Below are positions 35,899-41,090 of a stretch of 41,090 bases of DNA, piece by piece. The notes below the pieces were generated by a model that searched no databases, had not been told where the DNA came from, and worked only from the letters and a program-made list of their open reading frames with translations. The position numbers were made by a program, and so were the translations under genes. How positions within the stretch are numbered: the stretch's first letter is position 1; the number at the start of each line of letters is the position of its first letter. This DNA comes from Kiritimatiellia bacterium (lineage in GTDB: Bacteria; Verrucomicrobiota; Kiritimatiellia; JAAZAB01): assembly GCA_028715905.1 (NCBI GenBank), contig JAQUQV010000019.1, positions 1-41,090 on the forward strand, read 5' to 3'.

Positions 35899-35927
35899 AT
35901 CCGGACGGCAACCGTAAGGGTGCAATC

Positions 35928-36350
35928 ATGGCGAAAAAGAGGCTGATCAACGAAGATATTGAGCAATCGGACGGCATGGCGCCCATTATCAACTGCATGA
36001 TGATTCTGCTGATGTATTTTATCATTGCCGGTCAGATTAAAACCGAGGAAAAATATCTCGGCCTGCTGATTCCCGGGGGCGGCACGCCGGCCGTCGGTAT
36101 CCCGGTTGAACTGGTGCTGGCCATCAACGAGGCCGGACAGGTGTTCTGCAACGACCAACCGATGGATTCGCCGGCTGACCGAGAATTGCCGACAATCCGC
36201 GGCAAAATAAAACAGTGCCTTGACCTTTTCGGCGAAAAACAGCCGGTCATCATTCACCCCCAGCCCAAAGTGCGGCACCAGCGCATTGTGGACGTGCTTA
36301 ATGCCTGCGCCGCGGTTGGGGTGAAAAATTTGTCATTTAACGCCAATTGA
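35928..36350 (+). CDS. Second ExbD/TolR-family protein, Asp replaced by Asn
   Basis: A 140-residue ExbD/TolR paralogue. The membrane span is GMAPIINCMMILLMYFIIAG (residues 16-35). The residue aligned with the essential Asp is N22 (codon 35991-35993, AAC). The periplasmic domain is otherwise normal: VELVLAINEAGQVFCND, then KQPVIIHPQPKVRHQRIVDV, with no frameshift. AAGG lies upstream of the ATG. ExbD normally works as a dimer inside the ExbB ring, so this protein may pair with the Asp-bearing one to leave a single proton path. Confidence 0.88.
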   Translation: MAKKRLINEDIEQSDGMAPIINCMMILLMYFIIAGQIKTEEKYLGLLIPGGGTPAVGIPVELVLAINEAGQVFCNDQPMDSPADRELPTIRGKIKQCLDLFGEKQPVIIHPQPKVRHQRIVDVLNACAAVGVKNLSFNAN

Positions 36351-36384
36351 CAGATAGTTGTGTAAGTCAAATATCGTTTGAGCC

Positions 36385-37956
36385 ATGGCTTTTAATTACG
36401 CACAGAAGCTTAACAAGCTGGAAGGAATCGTCGAAAGCAAAACGACGGGGCGTTTCAGTATTGTGTGGAGCGTCGTGCTTGCCATCCTGCGATCCCGTTA
36501 TTTCCTGATTTCCCTCCTTATCTATACGTTTTTGCTCATGATTCTTGGCGGGGTGGTGATATCGCATTATGTCATCACCAAAGGCACTTTTGAAGAAGGG
36601 CAGGTGCTCGTATTGCCGGACGGCGCCGGCGGTCCGCCCCCGCCGGGTCCGCGCGGCGCTCCCCAGGCCTCGGCCCAGGCGGCCGCCCAGCAGACCAGGT
36701 CGGTGTCCGTTGCCGTGCAGTCCATGTCCAGCCGCACAGCGGCGAAAACGGCCGCGCAAAGGTTGACCGTCAGCGCCCCTTCTGATTTTGTCCGCGCGCC
36801 GGCCCCGGTTGTGGCGCCCCATGTGCAGATGTCGGAGGTTAAAGTTGATACCCAGATGGCCAAAAGCATTGCCGCGGCCAATATACAGCGTTTGCAGGGC
36901 GTGCGCGACTTCCAGAAGGGATGGGGCGTAACCATGAGCGGCGGCGGCCGCGGCGGTATGGGCGGCGGGGGTAGCCGCGGGGGCGGGGGCGGCGGCGGGA
37001 TCGGCGGGGTCGGCCGGGCCGGAACATATCACGGCGTGCGCGCCAAATTCACCATCTTCCAGGCCAAATATCAGGACGGCGACTGGGACTGCAACGGAGG
37101 CAGAGGTACCAATCTCTGGGACCCGAGCGCGCTCAAAAATCTCATGTTCCAGATCAGGCAGTGGTCCCGCGACCGGATTGACGCCCAGGTTACCCCGGCC
37201 GTGCTTGATGTCGGCACGGATGCCATTTTCACGCTTAAACCCCCCTTTATCTATCTGACCGGCCACAAGGATTTTCATTTCCTTGACCGGGAAGTGAAAA
37301 ACCTGCGCGATTACCTGACCCTGGGCGGGGCGGTCTGGGCCGATAGTGCCCTGGCCGGCCGCCGTTCGCGTTTTGACGTGGCCTTTCGCCGCGAGATAAG
37401 AAGAGTTCTGCCGGACCGCGATTTTGAAATCGTGCCGCCCGACCACGAGATGTTCAACACTTTCTTTGCCAACGTGGACCTGCCCTCCGGAATAAATTTT
37501 TATCAGGAGCCGCTTGAAATCATCAATATCGGCGGCGAACTGGCCGTGCTTTACTCGCTGAACGGTTACGGTCATTTCTGGGAGACGCGCCTGAACCGCG
37601 AAGGCAACATTGAGTGGAAGCGCGTCAATCTCGGGGATCCCGGCAACCCGCAATGGCGCTGGGTCCACGGACCGCACCTTTATCCGCCGCGCACGGAAAG
37701 CGGGGTTATCTACCGCAATATCACCGATGCGACCGTGCGCGATAATTACAAGTTCGGAATCAATGTGGTGGTGCACCTGCTGACCCGTTATCAGAAGCAT
37801 TTCCGTTTCCTGCCCAAGGAACTGCCCCAGCTGGAGGGCATGAGAAAGCCGGTCAAGAAGGCGCCGGAGGAACAACAGCTTGAAGAAGAGCCCGGGAAAA
37901 CCGCCCGGCCAAAAGAGCAGACCAATCAGCCGCCGGGCAAGCAAGACGGAAAGTAA
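36385..37956 (+). CDS. Membrane-anchored DUF4159 protein with TonB-like layout
   Basis: A 523-residue protein. A cytoplasmic N-terminus is followed by one membrane span (about 39-63). A periplasmic linker (about 64-215) is rich in Pro, Ala and then Gly, with a run of Gly/Arg repeats at 186-212. The C-terminal domain (about 219-470) matches DUF4159: GDWDCNGGRGTNLW, PPFIYLTGHKDFHFLDREV, YLTLGGAVWADSAL, FRREIRRVLPDRDFEIVPPD and FGINVVVHLLTRYQ. A charged Pro-rich tail ends the protein. The order membrane span, flexible linker, folded end is that of TonB and TolA. It follows exbB-exbD-exbD directly. The role of DUF4159 is not established. Confidence 0.8.
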   Translation: MAFNYAQKLNKLEGIVESKTTGRFSIVWSVVLAILRSRYFLISLLIYTFLLMILGGVVISHYVITKGTFEEGQVLVLPDGAGGPPPPGPRGAPQASAQAAAQQTRSVSVAVQSMSSRTAAKTAAQRLTVSAPSDFVRAPAPVVAPHVQMSEVKVDTQMAKSIAAANIQRLQGVRDFQKGWGVTMSGGGRGGMGGGGSRGGGGGGGIGGVGRAGTYHGVRAKFTIFQAKYQDGDWDCNGGRGTNLWDPSALKNLMFQIRQWSRDRIDAQVTPAVLDVGTDAIFTLKPPFIYLTGHKDFHFLDREVKNLRDYLTLGGAVWADSALAGRRSRFDVAFRREIRRVLPDRDFEIVPPDHEMFNTFFANVDLPSGINFYQEPLEIINIGGELAVLYSLNGYGHFWETRLNREGNIEWKRVNLGDPGNPQWRWVHGPHLYPPRTESGVIYRNITDATVRDNYKFGINVVVHLLTRYQKHFRFLPKELPQLEGMRKPVKKAPEEQQLEEEPGKTARPKEQTNQPPGKQDGK

Positions 37957-37960
37957 TGCA

Positions 37961-39790
37961 ATGAAAGAAGCCAGAAGTCAGAAGTCAGAAGTTAGAACCA
38001 ACGATTTTTGTGCCTTTGTGCCTTTGTGCCTTTGTGCCTTTGTGCCTTTCTTAATGGCCTTTGCGCCCTTCTCCGTTTCGGCGCAGGCGCCGTTGCCGGT
38101 GGGCGATGAAATGTTGTCCAACAGCGCCATGGGCGAAGTGGCCGTTCCGCTCGCCAACTTGTGGGACGGAGTGGACAAGGATAACAACCTCTGCGTTCCG
38201 GTCATGCGCGGCCTGGTTCTCAACGACGTCGGCAAAATGGTTGATACGCCGTTGCCTTCCTATCCCAATTTTATTGACATGAACGACGACGGCCTGCCCG
38301 ACTTGGTGGTGGCCGATACCCAGGGGTTCGTCTGGATTTATGCTAATTCCGGCGAGAAGGGGAAACCGAAATTCACCGCCGGCAAATTCGTGCCCACCTT
38401 CATCGGCTGGGTTTCCAGGATCTATGTCTGCGACTGGGACGGCGACGGCGATAACGATATTGTTGTCGGCACGTTTTACGGCGATGTCGTCATTCTGGAG
38501 AATTTCGGCAGTAAAAAAGAATGGCGGTTCACCCGCAAGATGGGCGTGCCGCGTTACGTTGATCCGCAATTTACGGTGGATGATCCCCAGGAACGGCTGC
38601 GGCAGATCATGATCGGAAAAATGCCCCTGATAAAAGGAAATTACCTGGCCCCGTGGGTGTGCGACTGGAACAAGGACGGCAAGCCCGACCTCCTGCTCGG
38701 CGAGGGCACTTATTCGGCCAACAGCGTGCGCCTCTTTGTCAATACCGGTTCGCGCATGAAACCGGTCTTCAGCGAAGACCGCGAATTTTATCTTGCCTAC
38801 GGCGAGGGCTTTGAACAACTTACCCCCTCGGTGGTGGATTACAACGGCGACGGCCTTGACGACCTGATCGTTGGCACGCGCACCGGCCATATCCGGCTCC
38901 ACAAGGGCACGAAAGCGGCCGTTGAAGAAAAGGATTTTATCGCGGCTATGAAGGGAAACCTCGCCCCGGCCATCCTGGAATATGAAAGCAATCTGAACAT
39001 AGGCGGCCGGGAAATTTTTGACAAAATGTCGGTGGTTTATCCCTGCGATTGGAATGAGGACGGTCTTTTTGACCTTGTGCTGGGGCACACCAGCGGCCGG
39101 GTCTACATCGCCCTCAACAAGGGCTCCAAAGCCAATCCGGATTTTCCTTCCGCCGAGCCGGTCAAGGGCGCCGACGTGGAAAAGGACCTGCTGGCGCCGG
39201 ATGATTGGATGAACGGCGTTATCCGCGTCTGGTGGCATAACTTTATCGGCGGATTCTGCAACACGGCCTCTCTGCTGACCTGTGAAAAGGAGGTTATGCT
39301 GAAGCCGTCCGGCTCGCCGCTTGCCGTGCCGATCCGGCCGGTAACCGGCAATTATTTCCTGTACTACCGCTACGTTAATGATTACCAGGGCTGGATGCGC
39401 AACCAACTCGCCTATGTGAAAGACATCCCCGGCGTCAATACTGAAAACGTTGTCGGCGGACGACTCATCACCCCGAATCAGTCCTTTCCCCTGCGCCTCG
39501 GCAAAAAATACGAGCTTTCATTCTCCTCCATTCTCCAGGGCAAGCCCGCGCTCTGGAAAGTCTGGACACATGAACCGACGGCGCCGCCCTCGGATATAGC
39601 GCCGCCGCCGCTCGTGATTCAGGAGGCCAGCGGGATAATTCCGCCTTCATCTTCCTGGGTCAAGCGCAACTACAAGTTCAAATGCCCGAGCGTTTTTCAA
39701 ACCAATTATAATTATCGTTTGATTTTCCGCATGCCGCCGGGCGACTGCCAGTTTCTCTTGGACGGCATCAGCCTGAAGGAAATTCCATAA
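37961..39790 (+). CDS. Secreted FG-GAP/VCBS-repeat protein
   Basis: A 609-residue exported protein with five FG-GAP/VCBS repeats, at about residues 106-131, 157-182, 234-264, 292-316 and 358-384. The repeats carry calcium-type DxDxDG loops: DMNDDGLPDL, DWDGDGDNDI, DWNKDGKPDL, DYNGDGLDDL and DWNEDGLFDL. Such repeats fold as beta-propeller blades and often bind ligands at the cell surface. Residues 430-609 form a further domain I do not recognise. The start is four bases after the DUF4159 stop, so the two are coupled. The signal peptide (about 1-43, ending SVSAQA) is built from tandem repeats (37967-38049), which is unusual. Confidence 0.85.
   Translation: MKEARSQKSEVRTNDFCAFVPLCLCAFVPFLMAFAPFSVSAQAPLPVGDEMLSNSAMGEVAVPLANLWDGVDKDNNLCVPVMRGLVLNDVGKMVDTPLPSYPNFIDMNDDGLPDLVVADTQGFVWIYANSGEKGKPKFTAGKFVPTFIGWVSRIYVCDWDGDGDNDIVVGTFYGDVVILENFGSKKEWRFTRKMGVPRYVDPQFTVDDPQERLRQIMIGKMPLIKGNYLAPWVCDWNKDGKPDLLLGEGTYSANSVRLFVNTGSRMKPVFSEDREFYLAYGEGFEQLTPSVVDYNGDGLDDLIVGTRTGHIRLHKGTKAAVEEKDFIAAMKGNLAPAILEYESNLNIGGREIFDKMSVVYPCDWNEDGLFDLVLGHTSGRVYIALNKGSKANPDFPSAEPVKGADVEKDLLAPDDWMNGVIRVWWHNFIGGFCNTASLLTCEKEVMLKPSGSPLAVPIRPVTGNYFLYYRYVNDYQGWMRNQLAYVKDIPGVNTENVVGGRLITPNQSFPLRLGKKYELSFSSILQGKPALWKVWTHEPTAPPSDIAPPPLVIQEASGIIPPSSSWVKRNYKFKCPSVFQTNYNYRLIFRMPPGDCQFLLDGISLKEIP
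37967..38049. repeat. GAAGTCA heptamers and GTGCCTTT octamers inside a signal-peptide coding region
   Basis: Four heptamers (GAAGCCA, GAAGTCA, GAAGTCA, GAAGTTA) occupy 37967-37994. Five exact GTGCCTTT octamers occupy 38010-38049. They encode the basic N-terminus and the hydrophobic CAFVPLCLCAFVPF core of the FG-GAP protein's signal peptide. Confidence 0.85.
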
Positions 39791-39795
39791 GAGAG

Positions 39796-39904
39796 CAGTC
39801 AGAAGCCAGAAGTCAGTATTCAGAATGAAGAAAATTGAATTCAGATTCAGAACTCCTGACTTCTGACTCCTGACTTCTGACTACTGACTACTGACTACTG
39901 ACTA
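39796..39904. repeat. CTGACTT/CTGACTA heptamer array with inverted arm
   Basis: Seven CTGACTN heptamers (39856-39904: CTGACTT, CTGACTC, CTGACTT and four CTGACTA) fill the gap before dnaE. Upstream, GTCAGAAGCCAGAAGTCAG (39798-39816) is inverted and can pair with them into a long stem. The array may end the upstream transcript. No promoter for dnaE is evident. Confidence 0.75.
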
Positions 39905-39919
39905 CTGGATTCTAGCGCC

Positions 39920-41090
39920 ATGGCCAACCCTTTTGTCCATCTTCATGTTCACACCAGTTACAGCCTCCTTGACGGAGCCGCCCGCATTTGCGACCTGATC
40001 GCGGCCGCGGCCGAAGACAACCAGCGCGCCATGGCCATCACCGACCACGGCGTCATGTACGGCATCGTGGAGTTCTACAAAGCCGCCGTTGCCGGCGGCA
40101 TCAAGCCGATCCTGGGCTGCGAGGTTTACGTTGCGGAGAACAGCCGCCTTGACCGGAAAGAGGAAGGCATCAGGGCCTCCGCCGACCATCTCGTCCTGCT
40201 GGCCGAGGACGCCGCCGGTTATGCCAATCTCGTCAAGCTGGTTACCGCGGCGCACCTGGAAGGCTTTTATTACAAGCCGCGCATTGACCTTGAAATCCTG
40301 GCCGGGCACAACAAGGGGTTGATCGGGTTGTCGGCCTGCCTGAAGGGAAAAATCCCGGAGCGCCTGCTGGCGGGAGACGAAGAGCAGGCCGTAAACATGG
40401 CCGGCCGGATGGCCGATATTCTCGGCAAGGATAATTTTTTCCTGGAACTCCAGGCCAATGACCTGCCGGAACAGAAAAAAGTCAATCGCGGCCTGATTGA
40501 CCTGGCGCGCAAAACCCGCCTGCCCCTTGTGGCCACCAACGACGTTCATTATCTTAAGAAAGAACACGCCAAAGCGCACGAAATCCTGCTCTGCCTGCAG
40601 ACCGGAGCGGTTTTAAGCGATCCGAAACGCATGCATTTCGGATCGGACGATTTTTACCTGAAAAGCACGGCGGAAATGGAAAGATTTTTCAGCGGCCAAA
40701 AGGCGGCTTTGGAAAACACGGTTGAAATTGCGCAGCGTTGCAACGTGGAACTCCGTTTTGATGAACAGCATTTCCCGGAATTCAGCCCTCCGGAAGGACA
40801 GAGCCAGAAGCAGTATCTTGCAGATCTGTGTTTCCGGGGCGTCGGCCGGCATTACAATATCGCCGATCCCGCCCGTCCGCGGGACGAAACCGAACGGCGC
40901 ATCATGGAACGCCTGGCCTATGAGATCAGCGTCATTGAAAAAACCGGATTCCTTGGATATTTCCTGATCGTCTGGGATTTTGTCCGGTTTGCCAGGGAAA
41001 ATAAAATCCCGGTCGGTCCCGGCCGCGGTTCCGGCGCCGGCAGCCTTGTTTCCTACGCGCTCGGCATAACCGGCATTGATCCGCTCCGCT
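39920..41090 (+). CDS. dnaE: DNA polymerase III alpha subunit, 5' part
   Basis: The reading frame opens at the ATG at 39920 and runs past the window end, with about 390 codons visible. It is the replicative DNA polymerase catalytic subunit. The N-terminal PHP domain has [30 protein letters not shown] and TNDVHY. The palm region begins near [22 protein letters not shown]; the catalytic aspartates lie beyond the window. No ribosome-binding site precedes the ATG, and a repeat array lies just upstream. Its position next to the exbB/exbD cluster is probably incidental. Confidence 0.97.
   Translation, partial: MANPFVHLHVHTSYSLLDGAARICDLIAAAAEDNQRAMAITDHGVMYGIVEFYKAAVAGGIKPILGCEVYVAENSRLDRKEEGIRASADHLVLLAEDAAGYANLVKLVTAAHLEGFYYKPRIDLEILAGHNKGLIGLSACLKGKIPERLLAGDEEQAVNMAGRMADILGKDNFFLELQANDLPEQKKVNRGLIDLARKTRLPLVATNDVHYLKKEHAKAHEILLCLQTGAVLSDPKRMHFGSDDFYLKSTAEMERFFSGQKAALENTVEIAQRCNVELRFDEQHFPEFSPPEGQSQKQYLADLCFRGVGRHYNIADPARPRDETERRIMERLAYEISVIEKTGFLGYFLIVWDFVRFARENKIPVGPGRGSGAGSLVSYALGITGIDPLR

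Noticed and set aside
34357-36350. Flagellar MotA/MotB stator or TonB uptake system
   Set aside because: The partners are short ExbD-type proteins without an OmpA-like domain, and no TonB or receptor gene is present.
36367-37944. 525-codon open frame on the minus strand
   Set aside because: It mirrors the DUF4159 gene, and its Ala/Gly/Arg-rich translation comes from the linker codons.
38051-39406. 451-codon open frame on the minus strand
   Set aside because: It is antisense to the FG-GAP gene, resembles no family, and arises from the GC-rich codon pattern of the real gene.
39796-39904. CRISPR array
   Set aside because: The units are only 7 bases and directly adjacent, with no spacers and no cas genes.
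39902-40579. 225-codon open frame on the minus strand
   Set aside because: It is antisense to dnaE, whose PHP and polymerase motifs are clear.

Overview
The window looks like chromosomal DNA from an uncultured, GC-rich bacterium of the PVC group, most likely Kiritimatiellota, Lentisphaerota or Verrucomicrobiota. The clues are a Minf_1886-type small protein, several uroporphyrinogen-decarboxylase-like paralogues beside FAD_oxidored and GHL6-type genes, an ExbB/ExbD/ExbD/DUF4159 cluster, and many short tandem repeats at gene junctions. The phylum call is inference; no rRNA gene is present. I saw no tRNA, rRNA, CRISPR array, insertion sequence or phage gene.

Region 1 (60-12342, minus strand) is the translation and RNA-decay operon: nusA, infB, rbfA, truB, ribF, rpsO, pnp, then a HIT protein, a Minf_1886-family protein and a two-domain M16 metallopeptidase. 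A clear sigma70-type promoter lies just upstream of nusA. The usual first gene, rimP, is not there.

Region 2 (12482-23927, minus strand) is a tightly packed catabolic operon. In transcription order it encodes an FAD-dependent oxidoreductase, a D-2-hydroxyacid dehydrogenase, an HpcH/HpaI-type aldolase, a URO-D/MtaA-like protein, an M55 D-aminopeptidase, a GHL6-like glycoside hydrolase, a xylose-isomerase-like TIM barrel protein, an FGGY kinase, a broken URO-D/MtaA-like gene and an intact one. The substrate is unknown. A 322-base divergent region separates it from a plus-strand SNF2 helicase and an AraC regulator, which may control the operon.

Region 3 (28804-39790) holds a short ArgA-like acetyltransferase and then what I regard as the most interesting part of the window. 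Two gene sets diverge from one promoter region. On the minus strand are a 1017-residue secreted TPR protein and a membrane-anchored ankyrin protein. On the plus strand are a secreted TPR protein, an ExbB/TolQ homologue with a cytoplasmic zinc ribbon, two ExbD/TolR homologues, a TonB-shaped membrane protein ending in a DUF4159 domain, and a secreted FG-GAP/VCBS protein. One ExbD keeps the proton-carrying Asp and the other has Asn there. No TonB or TonB-dependent receptor is nearby. I suggest a proton-motive-force-driven envelope machine in which the DUF4159 protein takes the place of TonB.

Region 4 (39920 to the window end, plus strand) is the 5' part of dnaE.

Short tandem repeats with 7-8 base units sit at many junctions in regions 1, 3 and 4 but were not seen in region 2. 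In several places they run into genes: they encode most of one signal peptide, part of another N-terminus and the C-terminal tail of the acetyltransferase. An inverted pair of REP-like hairpins lies between the second TPR gene and exbB.
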